Notes: generated by a model from the letters alone, not told the origin. 64,000 nt of DNA from Muscardinus avellanarius (GCA_963383645.1 OY726561.1:30112826-30176825); one strand, 5' to 3'; counted from the first letter of the stretch, positions 1-10,860 are shown. Translations and numbers: made by a program.

Positions 1-93
1 GTAAGCAAAAGGTGACATAATATGTAAATACTAAATGTCAAAAATGTCACCAATTAGATGACAAAAAAGGAATGAGCAAAGAACCAGCAAGGG

Positions 94-124
<31 letters not shown>

Positions 125-1006
125 CTTGATACTTTTCTAAAAAGGAAGCACTCAAGATTTAGTCACATTTTCTGCTACAATATTTGCATGGGACAACTGA
201 TAATATAGGATGCCTTGTGATTTTCTATATGTAAACTGTTACACATCCCCCTAATCTTTTCAGGGGGTTTATGTGTCCTTTTACATTGCTTTTTTACATC
301 AACTCCTTCTGTTATTTGAAGATGGATCATGAAGACCAGATGTTTCAAATATGAGTAGGAATATCTCATTCCTACTTTTCTATTGGCTGTAGGACAGCTA
401 TTTTGAGAAAAAAGCTTGTGCAAAAACATTTGAAGGATGCATTTGTTTGTGTGAGTGTGTAATTCAGACTTCATTTGTACTCATTTCTCCTGGAAGTTTT
501 AAAATTCTAAACTGTGATGCTGAATATGGGAAGAATTTTATGAACTATAATGTACCATAAAAACCCAGCCCATATTTACCGGGGAGGCCCGTGTGTTATT
601 TTATACAACTTAATTTCTGATATCAGGGCAACTCATGTTTCTTTTACACAAGTTCATGTGCAATACTGAGATTCTTGAAGAATCTTTAATCTTCTTTCCA
701 TAATGGATGATATTGAAACCTGCCGTGATGCCTCCCTGAAGAGAGCAGCCTCAGGCCAGCCTACAAGTGGAAGTAGGTTGTGCTTAGGACCAAGGAGGAG
801 AAAGAAACAAGTCACTCCCACTCTCATTCTGGTCCCCAGGCCGGCCCAAAATTGGAATTTCTCCTCTTTTTTTTTTATTTTTTATTTTAGCTAAGGCTCA
901 AGATCAGAAAGGAAGAGGATCAGAAAACAAGGAGTGATTTTCTGTTGTTTGATTTTGTTTTAAAGTACTTAATTACTCTTAATTAATTGGTACTGAGCCT
1001 AAAGAC

Positions 1007-1007
<1 letters not shown>

Positions 1008-1041
<34 letters not shown>

Positions 1042-1043
1042 TT
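1008..1043. repeat. (TTAT)n microsatellite
   Basis: About nine copies of TTAT next to the tail end of a minus-strand SINE. It most likely grew from the SINE's A-rich tail, as at 7533, 9334 and 47830. Confidence 0.9.
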
Positions 1044-1047
1044 TTGC

Positions 1048-1517
1048 TGGTACTGGGGATGGAACCCAGGGGCATTCTATCTTCAAGCTACACCCCAGCC
1101 CTATTTTTTAATTCTTTCTTTTTTGTGTGTGTGGTACTAAGGATGGAACCTGGGAACATTCTAGTTCCCAGGTTCTATACCCCAAGGTATATATCCCAGT
1201 TCTATACCCCAAGGTATAGCCCCAACCTATTCTTTATTCCTAATTTTGAAACAGGTTCTCACTGAGTTGCAAAGGGCCTAAGTATCTGAAGCTGTCTGTA
1301 AACTAAGATCCTCTGTCTCAGCCTCCCAAATGCTGGGATTACAAGTGTGCACCACTACATCTGGCTCCCCAGCTTTATTTTAGTTTTATTTTGAAACAGG
1401 GTGCCACTAAGTTGCTGAGGGCCTTACTAACTTGCTGAGATGAGCCTGAACTCTGTAATCCTCCTGTCTTAGCCTCCCAAATACTTGGATTGCAGGTGTA
1501 CACCACCACACCTGGTT
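1048..1517 (-). mobile_element. Nested B1-ID-type SINEs (one inside another)
   Basis: Read on the minus strand, the outer SINE has its ID-like tail at 1048-1105 (GGTACTGGGGATGGAACCC on +) and its 7SL/B1-like head at about 1380-1517. A second SINE, about 1131-1366, sits between them, with its own tail start (GGTACTAAGGATGGAACC) and head end (CACCACTACATCTGGC). The inner copy carries a tandem duplication containing TTCTATACCCCAAGGTAT at about 1172-1217. The ORF across this region is an artefact. Confidence 0.85.
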
Positions 1518-2091
1518 AAAACAGTTTTAAAAGCTCAGTTTAGAGTGGTTTCAAAACATGTTTTGGGGGGATCTGGCTTTAAATGCACTTCTTTCCCTCA
1601 CAGTCACACAACAAGCAAAGTTAATCACCTTTATATACAGATTTTTGCCTGAAAATGGCCTCTGGAGTCTTTTTGCTACAATCTTGATAAAGTTGTAGGG
1701 AGCCTGGTAATGCTACCTTTGACTGTGCATGATTAATAGAATTCAAGGATCAAAATGTTGCTTGCTTTCAATTATTATCTTACTCTATATGTATTAAATT
1801 ATCTGGCATGGTCAAAAGCTAAGCCTATGCATTTCTTCACTTCAGTAAGTGTCTACTGCTTAATAAGCTGCGTGCTGGATCAGATCATAGAGAAGAAAAC
1901 AAGAGGGTGATTGGGTTGGTGACTGAAAGAGAGTGTCCAGATTGGCAAGAAGAATATCAGAAATAACTAGAGGATCAGAAATGTCCTAGAGGACAGAGGT
2001 CACTGATAGAGTATGGCTGAGAAGTAAAGCAAGCTGGCATCCCTTGCTTCAGTATTCAGAGGATGTTCCGAATGTCAAAAGCCTTTGGTGA

Positions 2092-2274
<183 letters not shown>

Positions 2275-3866
2275 TAACGTCAGTCACATCTGCCCTCTGA
2301 ATCATTTGTCAAGTGCTGGTCTGTGGTCTGTTCCAGGAGGTATAGTAAGTTTACCACATGGATGGCTATAGGGATGTGTGTTGTTCCTTGTGTTTAAACT
2401 GGGGACTAGCTTATAGTGTCAAGAATTTGAACCGAATGTGTGAGATGGGTTTAGAGGGACCAATCTCTTTAGATTGTTAGTATAAATTGCTATTAGGTAG
2501 ATAATACAAGCTCAGAGTCTATGGCAAGAGGAAGAAACGGCCTAGATTTTTTTTTTTTTCTGAAAACTTAAAGCTTCATAGTTTTCTGGTAATGAATAGT
2601 TCTGCCTGATACTTGGTACATTAAAAATAATGATAAAAGAGAGGGAAAGAAAATGAAATTATCAGGCAGGAGCCCAGCAGTCTGAAGGCCTTGAAAATCA
2701 GACTAGGCTGGGCATATAACAAATTACACCCAACTGATAGACTTACAACCACACAAATGTATTACTAGATCCCAGTCTCTGCAGGTCATATATCTGGGCA
2801 GGGCTTGGCTGAGTTCTCTGCTTAAGGATTTACCTAGGTGAAACCAAGGTGTCAGCCAGCCAGCTTAGGACCTCACCTGAGGATTGGGAGCCTATTTCAA
2901 GTGCACTTGCTATTGGCAGAATTCAGTGCAAAGTCCTTTCTATCACATAAGGTCATATAATTATGAGTGTAAAATCCACCATTTTTGTAGCCTTGCTCAT
3001 GCTAAAGATGAAAGGCTGGTTACATTAGTCCAAATAAAAGAAGGCTTCCTGTTAAAATGTCTTACAGCTGTTAAATGACAACCTTTTAGTATCACACAAT
3101 ACTACTAATGAAAAGACATAAATTATGAACTTTCTATTTCTGGCAATACCAAACCATTGTTAACTCATGATTATGACATGTTATGAAGTATCACTATGAG
3201 CATTTGACATTTAAAGACATCTGACATATATTCCTTCTATGATATCAAAGCAGGGTAAGTTTAGAGGAAAAATGAGAAAAACATTCTTCCCCATAGTCAG
3301 CTTCCTAGTCACTTACGTGAAATGATTCAAAGTCTAAGTTCAAGTCTCGGGGAAAGGATGCTGGCAGCCTAGAATCCTTTTCAAAGACAGGGCAAGAAAA
3401 GGGAACAAACACAATACAGTTTGACTCAGGATAGCTTTTCAACTTCTTAAGACACAATGCTGTCCACCACTGTTGGTGCTGCCTAAGGTGATTTTTGTGA
3501 AGCTCTTATAGGACACAATAAGGATCTCACAGTTACCACAAAACACTGAAACACTGTTACTTCCAGCAAGGGTATTACCAAAATGAAATTGAGTCTCCTT
3601 GGATAACTTGTGGGCTTTCACAGAACATGTAAGTTTATTCATTTAAAGGGCATAAGTTACAAGTATGAGTGTAAAGGATACTACAAAGGATTCAGTATAG
3701 TGCTGCCACACCAAGATAGTTTGTAGATCATCTGGGAAGTTTTCTGGTTTGTTTAGTAGGTAGCATCAGACTGCGTGTAGAGGCCCAGAGAGGCAGATGA
3801 CCACAAGTCAGAAAGACCAAATTTTCCCACCACATTAAATTCTACTATTACAAATAAAATTTGTAT

Positions 3867-3876
3867 TGTATGGGAA
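3867..3876 (+). repeat. Left direct repeat of L1-like insertion
   Basis: TGTATGGGAA here and an identical copy at 6641-6650, each followed by a T-rich stretch. The left copy touches the poly-T (poly-A on minus) of an L1 3' end and the right copy touches an L1 5' end, as expected for a target-site duplication. Confidence 0.75.
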
Positions 3877-3884
3877 TTTTTTTT

Positions 3885-4035
3885 TATTGGTGCACTGCAT
3901 TCATACATCATAGTGGGATACCAACTTTTGTAGACATACATGCACACATCGCCCAATCAGTCCCCACCCGATCCCCACCCCATTCCCTCCCCATCCCTCC
4001 CTCCCATGCTTGGCTTAGTGGTTGACATCTAGTAT
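3885..4035 (-). mobile_element. L1 3' end (antisense)
   Basis: Begins TTATTGGTGCACTGCATTCA on +, followed by the pyrimidine-rich segment with CCCCACCCCATTCCCTCCCC and then GCTTGGCTTAGTG. The same string of motifs recurs at 39240, 42600 and 62570. It is therefore the terminal 3' UTR of one L1 lineage in this genome. Confidence 0.8.
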
Positions 4036-4239
4036 TATAGCAATTTATCAAAAATTAAAAATGATAATCTCACATAACAGTTTCATTTGTCTGATACCAA
4101 GCTTTTGATGACTTAAAGATAACATTTCAATATTTCTTTTTACTTTCTTTCTTACCAGAGAATTTTTTTTCTATTTTTTTAGGTGAAACTATCATATATT
4201 TATATATTTATTTTTCAGAAAAAAAAATCTATCCTAATA

Positions 4240-4870
4240 TGGAATATGGACTCTAGATACCCAAAATGATCTTGAAAAAGAACAAAGCTAGAAGACATAT
4301 ATTTTCTGATTTCAAACTATATAAAGCTACAATAATTGAAACAGTGTAGTACTGTTCTAAAGGCAGATATATAAACCATTGGAGTTAAATACAAGCCTAG
4401 AGCTAAATTCTTCCCTATATTGTCAAGTTATTTTTGACAAGGTTTCCACGAACATTTGGTGGTAGAAATATATAATCTTTTAACTAAATATTGTTGAAAC
4501 ATAATAATTACATGGAAAAGAATAAAGTTGGACCATTACCTATCCCATATACAAATATTAACTCAAAATAGATAAAAGACCTAAATATAAATCTTAAGAC
4601 TATAAACATTTAGGAGAAAATCTGGGTCATAAAACCTCACAACACTGAAATTGGCAGTGATTTCTTGGATATGATTTCAATGGCACAGGCAACAGAAAAG
4701 TATACAAACTCCCTAAAAAATAAAAAAAAAATTGTATATCCAAAGACAATGTACACAGAGTTAACAGTTACTAATAGAATTGGATAAAATATTTCCAAAT
4801 GCTATATCTAAAGGTATATTAATATTCCAACTAGAAATCCTAAAAATTAACAACAATAAAGGCAAACAAT
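4240..4870 (+). mobile_element. Old L1 ORF2 3' fragment, sense
   Basis: Plus-strand text follows the usual L1 ORF2 C-terminal order: GAACAAAGCTAGAAGACATA, then a Lys/Ile/Glu-rich stretch, GGCACAGGCAACAGAAAAG at about 4682, and GGATAAAATATTTCCAAATG at about 4780. No long frame is open. It is much more diverged than the adjoining antisense ORF1, so it is older or was copied from an old element. Confidence 0.7.
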
Positions 4871-4929
4871 ACCATTTAGAGATAGGTAAAAGACTAACAT
4901 AAGTAATGAATCTCCACAGATAACCAATC

Positions 4930-5848
4930 TTAGTTGACTGTTGAATGGAAACTCTTGTTTCTCTGGTTCTGGTGTGTGTTACCTATTTCTTCTTTGTAGT
5001 TAATCTCTTTGAGTATATTCTCTAGTGCTGGTTTTGAAGACATAAATTCCTTCAGTTTCTGTTTGTCATGGAAGCTTCTTATTTCTCCATCTAATTTGAT
5101 AGAAAGTTTTGCTGGGTAGGAAATTTTTGGCTGGAAGTTGTTTTCTTTCAGAGTTTGAAATATGTTACTCCAAGCCCTTCTGGCTCTCATGACTTGGTTT
5201 GGGAAGTCTGGAGTGATTCTAATTGGTTTGCCTCTGAATGTCACTTGGCCCTTTGTTTTTGTTGCCTTTAAGATTCTCTGCTTGGCTTCCACATTGGTCA
5301 TTTTGACAATTATGTGGCGTGGGGATCCTCTTCTCCGATCCTGTCTAAAGGGAGTTCTATAAGTTTTTCTGGACCTGCGTATCGACCTCTTGCTCTATGT
5401 TTGGAAAATTTTCTGCTATTACTTCCTTGAAGAGATTGTTGATCCCTTTGGTTTCACTTTCTTTTCCCTCCTCTATTCCAATTATTCTTAGGTTAGCTCT
5501 CTTAAAATGGGCCCATATTTCTTCAATATCAGATTCCTGCTGTCGGATATTTTTTCCTAGATTAGAAACTATGCGTTCATTTTTGGAATGATCATCTTCT
5601 AAGAGCGAGATTCTGTTCTCCATGTGGTCTAATCGGTTGTTTGTGCTTTGAATTGAGGCCTTTACTTCATTAATTGCATCCTTTATCTCTTTTTGGCTCT
5701 CTCTGAGTTCTTTTCGAAGCACCTCTATTATTTCTACAGTTATTTTCCTGATCTAATCTTCTAGAAATCTCTGATTTTCTGTTTTATCGGGTTCTCATGT
5801 TGTGGGGTTGTGGGCATTGATTACTCCAGTATTATTCCTCTTTCCCAT
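4930..5848 (-). pseudogene. L1 ORF1 (RNA-binding protein), broken
   Basis: ORF1p of L1 is the trimeric RNA-binding chaperone that coats L1 RNA. The ATG is at 5848-5846 and the stop at about 4930, giving about 305 codons, which is near the family's usual length. Seen in order on minus: a short N-terminus, a coiled coil (about 5720-5530, heptads rich in Leu/Ile/Glu), an RRM-like segment with FKRANLRIIGIEEG (about 5510), and the C-terminal domain (5301-4930) with RITPDFPNQVMRARRAWSNI. Breaks: in-frame stops TGA at 5797-5795 and TAG at 5755-5753, and a frameshift between about 5360 and 5300, because the two long open pieces are in different frames. It cannot make full-length protein. Confidence 0.9.
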
Positions 5849-6640
5849 TATTTCGGAAGTTTGTGCCTTCTCTGGGTTCTTCCCTTGGGTCACTATGACT
5901 TCACTTAAGGTGATCTGGATCTCGAGTCAGTAGTATCTCAGACCCCACTACTCCTTTACTGGGTTGTATCACAGAGTCTCCGACCCAGAGAGTCGATAGA
6001 GGCTGCTTTAGACTGTGGGGGGTGCCAGGTTGCATGTTCTCCTATGGTGTGATATCTCTGCCACCGCCCCTCCCCCACTGGGTCAAGTCCCAGGGAGTAC
6101 AGTACTGGGATTTCTTCTCTGTGGCCCGCAATTTGACTCACTGTTCTTGAGTACGCAGATGTAGCTGTACTGGATTCGGTGAATTCTCTGCTGCTGCCGC
6201 CGGTGGCAATATGGCGCCGCTGCTCCGCCCTCGGCCGTGAGGCTGGCGTATTACTTCTTGGTTTTGATTTCCATTCTGAATCCCTGCGGCGTGTGCTGAG
6301 CTCAGCCACTGGGAGCTTTAGATTTTACCTGCGGCGAGAAATCCCGCCTGGCTGTTCCGCAACGGCTCACCTCAGCTTGCTGTTGCCGTCTGGTGAATTT
6401 GCCGCTGCCGCCGACAGTATGGCACTGCTGCCGCGTCTTCGGGCGTGAGGCCGGTTATCTCCTCTGTGGCTCTGAGCTCTGTTCTCAGTCCGCTTTCTCT
6501 CTGGAGCCTGGTGATTTTTTTGTTTCTCTGGTGATGGTGTTTTCTGGCTATGAAAGGCGCTGATTTTGTGGTAATGGAGATTGGTTGTTAGCGGGGCTCT
6601 TAAGCCCCGCTTTTCTCGGTCGCCATCTTCCCAGAAGTCC
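5849..6640 (-). promoter_or_regulatory. L1 5' UTR / internal promoter with two monomers
   Basis: This is the only strongly GC/CpG-rich block in the left half of the window. On + it shows two similar units: GGTGAATT then CTGCTGCCGCC then ATGGC then GTGAGGC, starting at 6178 and again at 6392. They are spaced about 208-214 bases apart. The outer edge reads, on minus, GGGAAGATGGCGACCGAG, a YY1-type motif like the one that sets transcription start in other mammalian L1s. The two long ORFs crossing it (5956-6309 and 6179-6448) are artefacts of GC richness. Confidence 0.75.
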
Positions 6641-7531
6641 TGTATGGGAAATTTTACACTAACAGATCATCAGGAAAATATATTTTAGTAGCATATTTAA
6701 TGTTACTAAAGGAAAGAACTTTAAAAGTGGAAAATATTGCAATCCGTAATATTCTTTCTATAGTGGAAGATTGTAAGACTTAACGAAGTACCTATGACTC
6801 TTAAGTGTAGGCACTTATTTGCATAGGAATCAATTATATTTATAAGGATATACCCCCAGGGAATTTTATACTCTTGTCAATAATTGGCAGCCTATAAGCA
6901 AGTATGGTCTTATGTGTGAATAAATTATATACCACTTGGTGTGAACATCCCAGTGTGTTTCATTCTTACTTCAGTAAAACTTGGTTGTAGAGGCCAACCT
7001 ACATATTACCTTCTGTTAATTAGAAGAATGGCATTAGTACCTTGAGAATCGAGTAGCATAATTTAGTACACCCGTATCTTGCTACATGTTTGGTGTGTTC
7101 TTCATAATTAATTTCATTATTCAAATGGCTTAAATACTTTTTGTGGCATTATGTTACAGTGCAAGTGATGTTTCTCAGGCAAACTAGAATCTCTGATAGA
7201 GTCACAGAGACTGTCCTTTCCCCTTCCCAGCTAGAGAGCCCATCCAGGAACGATGACTTGATCTTTGCTACATATAAAGTTTTGACAGTATGAATGTAAA
7301 GAACATCATTTTGCAGTTCAGAGAATTTAGGATTGAGTTCTGGTTCTATCATTAACTCTTATAAACTCTTTGAAAATTATTTAATATTCTTGTTCTTTTC
7401 CTGTAATATTTAAGATAATATGATACCTCACCTATGTATCTAATGGGTATGTTGTGAGCATAATATGTTCTCTACAAATACAACTTGATATGATAATTAA
7501 ACCCAAAATGTTTTCTCAAATGTATACTTTA

Positions 7532-7534
7532 TAT

Positions 7535-7569
<35 letters not shown>

Positions 7570-7748
7570 TTTGTGGTACTGGGGTTCCTGGAAGCCCTTC
7601 TACCTCTGGGTTACACTCCCAGACCTATTTTATATTTTTATTTGGAAACAGGTTCTCTTAAGCCAGCACGGCTGGCTTCGAACCTGCGTGATCCTCCTGT
7701 CTCAGCTTCCCAAGTGCGGGGATTACAAGTGTGCGCCACCACGCACAG
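7532..7748 (-). mobile_element. B1-ID SINE (cttaag-type) with (ATTT)n tail
   Basis: The tail microsatellite occupies about 7533-7572, followed by GGTACTGGGGTTCCTGGAAG (ID-like end) and the B1-like head ending CGCCACCACGC. Near-identical 17-bp flanks CTCAAATGTATACTTTA (7515-7531) and CTCAAATGCATACGTTA (7749-7765) are the TSD, with two mismatches. Confidence 0.95.
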
Positions 7749-7972
7749 CTCAAATGCATACGTTAAAAGTGGGGATGTTGTTCAAGCATGTTTAAGTTCA
7801 CTTTATTATTAGTAAACAATTTGCTTGAACAACTAAACTCACATCAATTTCTGTTATATGTGAACCCTGTTGGCACAGTATCCTCTGCTCAAGTTTCCTG
7901 TAATTTCTTTTGTTACCACTTTTCATTGCACCATAGTTATTTAACATCTGATTTATATGCTTTTGGCCTTAG

Positions 7973-8179
7973 AAAGGAGACATTATAGACATTATCTGCA
8001 AAACACCAATGGGAATGTGGACAGGAATGTTAAACAATAAGGTGGGAAATTTCAAATTCATTTATGTGGATGTCATCTCAGAAGAAGCAACAGCTCCCAA
8101 GAAAATAAAAGCATACAGAAAGAGTGAAAAAGGAAATCCCAAAACCCTGCAGGAATTCTTAGAGAACATTCACCTTCAG
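7973..8179 (+). CDS. SAMSN1: SAMSN1 coding exon: SH3 core and SAM start
   Basis: Exon of 207 bases, 69 codons, phase 0 at both ends. The acceptor is GGCCTTAG ending at 7972 and the donor GTATGT at 8180. It begins KGDIIDIICKTPMGMWTG, the SH3 n-Src loop and the conserved Trp of the ligand-binding face. It continues with NNKVGNFKFIYVDVIS, whose Gly-Asn-Phe-Lys strand and final Val/Ile correspond to the usual SH3 GxFPxxYV segment, here with Lys instead of Pro. After the linker EEATAPKKIKAYRKSEKGNP it opens the SAM domain with KTLQEFLENIHLQ. The linker is the part that differs most from human and mouse as I recall them. The minus-strand ORF at 8073-8264 is a shadow. Confidence 0.97.
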
Positions 8180-8315
8180 GTATGTAAACATTTGGCCTGT
8201 TTGATTTGGGGTGCATGGTGCAAATGTATAGCCTAATTTGAGGGGATTGGATCAGGATTCGCATAAGTTTTATTTAATAATATAAGATTTACAGCAAAGA
8301 AAAATATATTTTCCT

Positions 8316-8563
8316 GCCAGGCGTGGTGGTGGATGCTTATAATCCCAGCATTTAGGGGGGCTGAGACAGAAGGATCATGGTTCTCAGACAGCCTCAGCTA
8401 CTACTTAGTGAGGCCCTTTGCAACTCAGTGAGACCCTGTTTGAAAATAAAGAGTAAAAAATAGGGCTGAGGGTGTAGCTTGGAGGTAGAATGCCACTGGG
8501 TTCTATCCCCAGTACCGCAAAAAAAAAAAAAAAAGGAAAAGGAAAAGAAAGAAAAAAAAGAAG
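8316..8563 (+). mobile_element. B1-ID SINE (tgaggccc-type)
   Basis: Head CAGGCGTGGTGGTGG, middle TACTTAGTGAGGCCCT, ID-like part GGGTGTAGCTTGGAGGTAGA, then a long A/G-rich tail. The flanks AAAATATATTTTCCT (8301-8315) and AAAATACATTGTCCT (8564-8578) are an imperfect TSD. Confidence 0.93.
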
Positions 8564-9156
8564 AAAATACATTGTCCTAGAACAGCTTTTATTTCTTCTT
8601 TATTACTTTTATTATACAAGGACAGGTCTTGATATAACTTTCTTTGGATTAAACCCTAATGGTACTTAGCAGTGATAGTAGAGATTAATGTTGAGAAAGT
8701 GCAATGAAAAATAAAAAAATCTAAGAGAATAAAAGACCTAGGAAAAATATCTAAATGAGACTGATAAAGAGAATGTGAGGAATAAAGTAAAAGTCTAGGG
8801 AAGTGAAATGGAAAATGAAAAGAAAATAGTACTTTCAAAAAAGCAGAGATCAAAAGCAAGTTCAGAGATGATAACTAAATACAATCATTTTAAAAGTAAT
8901 TTGTTAGAAAATAGTGATCATTAAGCCCTGTAATGATTCAGTTACAGAAACTATGCTGTCTGCTTTTATAATCCAATTATTTCTTGTTACATTAGCAAAA
9001 TTTTTATGAAATGTCTGCCTTGTTAAATGGTGTGTACATATAATTTACCTAGGTCTAGTCAATTTACAGTTTTTCAACCCATTTCTAAAATTAACTTAGC
9101 AGCATTTTGATAATTTTCAAAATTCATCCAAAAAGTAGCCAATTAAAATTTTCCTA

Positions 9157-9368
9157 GGCGGGCGTGGTGGCACACGCTTGTAATCCTTGCGCTTGGGAGG
9201 CAGAGACAGGAGGATCGTGCAGGTTCGAAGCCAGCCTCCTTGGTTTAAGAGACCGTTTCTAAATAAAAATATAAAATAGGTCTGCGAGTGTAGCCCGGAG
9301 GTAGAAGGGTTTCCAGGAACCCCAGTACCACCAAAATAAATAAATAAATAAATAAATAAATAAATTAA
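9157..9368 (+). mobile_element. B1-ID SINE (cttaag-type) with (AAAT)n tail
   Basis: Starts GGCGGGCGTGGTGGCACACG, with middle GGTTTAAGAGACCG and end GGTTTCCAGGAACCCCAGTA, then (AAAT)n at about 9334-9368. AATTAAAATTTTCCTA before it is echoed by AATTAATTTTCCTA after it. Confidence 0.92.
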
Positions 9369-9489
9369 TTAATTAATTTTCCTAATTGATTTCTCTGAAT
9401 AATCTGGCTAATGTTTTGACTATAGACATACTATCTAGCATTTCTACATTACCATTGCTTTGTTCTAAATGTGACCCTTTTTGAAGAAA

Positions 9490-9660
9490 GTGTGGGTTTG
9501 AATCCTACCTCTGCCATTTTTTTTTCCTGTGACCTATGGGAAAAACCAATGTCTGAGGTAATAAAATGACTTGCTCAAGAACCCAAAGTCAGATGGTTGT
9601 GTCAGAATGGGAATTTTGGTGTTCTCTGTCCTAATTCAGTGCTCTTCTAGGACACACTGC
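9490..9660 (+). mobile_element. MIR-like relic
   Basis: Shows the degraded MIR core order: a GTGGGTTTGAATCCTACCTC start, then TGACTTGCTCAAGAACCCAAAG, then a GTCAGAATGGGAATTT-type end. Highly diverged. Family by recall only. Confidence 0.55.
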
Positions 9661-9915
9661 TTTAAAAATAAATGTCACTCTTTCCTTCCTTGGTTACAAT
9701 AAGGTTGGTAATAAGTTCTTCCTGATTACTTAAAACTTTGAGACTTCCTCTTTCTTATTCAATTTTAGTAACTAAAATAAGGATATTGAAATTATGATCA
9801 AGTAAAATGAGAGGATGTTTGAGGAAGTTGACTTTGTTTTGCATTTTTTATTCTGTTAGGGAAAATGGTTATATAAATAACATACCTATTACAACATCAG
9901 GAGTTGTGAATTTTA

Positions 9916-10104
9916 TTTTATTTTGTTTATTTTATTTTGCAGTACTGGGGATTGAACTCAAGGGCATTCTACCTCCTACCTACATATCTTGAAACAGGAT
10001 CTCACTAAGTTGTGGAGGGCCTCCCTAAGTAGCTGAGGCCTGCAATCTTCTTGTCTCAGACTCTCAAGTACCAGAACTACAAATATGTGCCACCACACCT
10101 GGCT
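9916..10104 (-). mobile_element. B1-ID SINE, diverged
   Basis: On +: a TTTTATTTTGTTTATT tail, AGTACTGGGGATTGAACTC at 9941, a shortened middle, and the head end GCCACCACACCTGGC at 10090-10104. TGAATTTTA occurs on both sides (9907-9915 and 10105-10113), a possible short TSD. Confidence 0.85.
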
Positions 10105-10667
10105 TGAATTTTAAACTAATATATACTGGTAAAAATGATGGACAAAATATACATACTGAGAAGAGGAAGTTCTTTGCCCAACTACCCTGTTTCTATGTTT
10201 AATAAAGATGTTACATTTTTTTTTAAAAAAGTCTGTGATTCATTAGATTTACACAATGCCTTTCAACTAAAATGCTAAATTCTGTATATAGAGTCCTGTT
10301 TCAAATTCATTTTAACCTACTGCAAAAAGTTAATGAGAATAAATTTGTTTGTGATCAACCAAACAAGAAATGGAGATTCATAAATGTTAGTATATTTTTA
10401 GAGGCATTTTATTGATAGACTTGAAGAAACACTAGCTCTGTCAATTTAGCTAGTTGAGAAATATAAAACACCAAATGGTATGAATAATCCAGCTATCAAA
10501 TTGATCCATTATTTAGCATTACTTAGCTTAAGGTAATCTTTTCTTCTTTCCATTTGCCCTTCCAGAAGTTGAGAATTATTCAACAGATTCCTTTAAATGT
10601 CCTAGCGTTCATATGCAGAAAACTAGTACAAGCAAAATAAATACAAATTTCTATTGGCAAAGTTTTT

Positions 10668-10670
<3 letters not shown>

Positions 10671-10720
<50 letters not shown>
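10671..10720. repeat. (AT)25 microsatellite
   Basis: An uninterrupted AT run of 50 bases ending 140 bases upstream of the SAM-domain exon. It touches the 10-base lead to the 37-bp direct repeat at 10731. Confidence 0.97.
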
Positions 10721-10722
<2 letters not shown>

Positions 10723-10730
10723 AAGTGGAA

Positions 10731-10767
10731 AGCATGGCTCTAAGCTAATAAGCCTTCCCACCACATA
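10731..10767 (+). repeat. 37-bp direct repeat, copy 1
   Basis: Contains AGCATGGCTCTAAGCTAATA and CCTTCCCACCACATA. Matches 11394-11430 at 36 of 37 positions. Not part of any SINE or L1 that I recognise. Confidence 0.9.
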
Positions 10768-10860
10768 TATATTCCTATGCTTTCTTTAAATCTAAAGAGA
10801 ATGAAAAATAAATATTTTAATCTGATTCTGTTATGTGATACATATTTTCCTCCTCCACAG

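Larger units (their letters stand above)
3877..6640 (-). mobile_element. L1-like element with 5' UTR, ORF1, 3' end; no ORF2 in its orientation
   Basis: On the minus strand, right to left: an L1 5' end with a YY1-type box (about 6621-6629), a 5' UTR of about 790 bases with two GC-rich monomers, and a broken ORF1 (5848-4930). Then comes a block of about 890 bases, and finally an L1 3' end (about 4035-3885) running into poly-A (T's at 3877-3885). An ORF2 of about 3.8 kb is expected between ORF1 and the 3' end but is not seen. The block instead holds unassigned sequence and, at 4240-4870, an old L1 ORF2 fragment in the opposite (+) orientation. Matching 10-bp repeats border the whole. It could be an internally rearranged L1, an ORF1-only 'half-L1', or two events whose flanks match by chance. 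Confidence 0.7.
8180..10860 (+). other. SAMSN1: SAMSN1 intron, 2.7 kb
   Basis: Runs from GTATGT at 8180 to TTTTCCTCCTCCACAG at 10860. It holds three SINEs (8316, 9157, 9941), a MIR-like relic (about 9490-9660), an (AT)25 tract and one copy of a 37-bp direct repeat (10731-10767) just before the SAM exon. 8580-9140 and 10110-10670 show nothing beyond AT-rich intron. Confidence 0.85.

Noticed and set aside
1..6. Window begins GTAAGC, a perfect splice-donor motif
   Set aside because: The exon that would precede it is outside the window, so nothing supports using it. A chance match at a window edge is likely.
703..894. 63-codon frame with SLKRAASGQ and a GT after GGAA, considered as the missing upstream SAMSN1 exon
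   Set aside because: SAMSN1 should read DSMDSLYSGQ before GITSC here. The few shared Ser/Gly residues are chance, and there is no matching acceptor or frame.
5956..6448. ORFs of 117 (minus) and 89 (plus) codons in GC-rich sequence
   Set aside because: They lie in the L1 5' UTR, where GC richness removes stop codons. Neither matches a domain.
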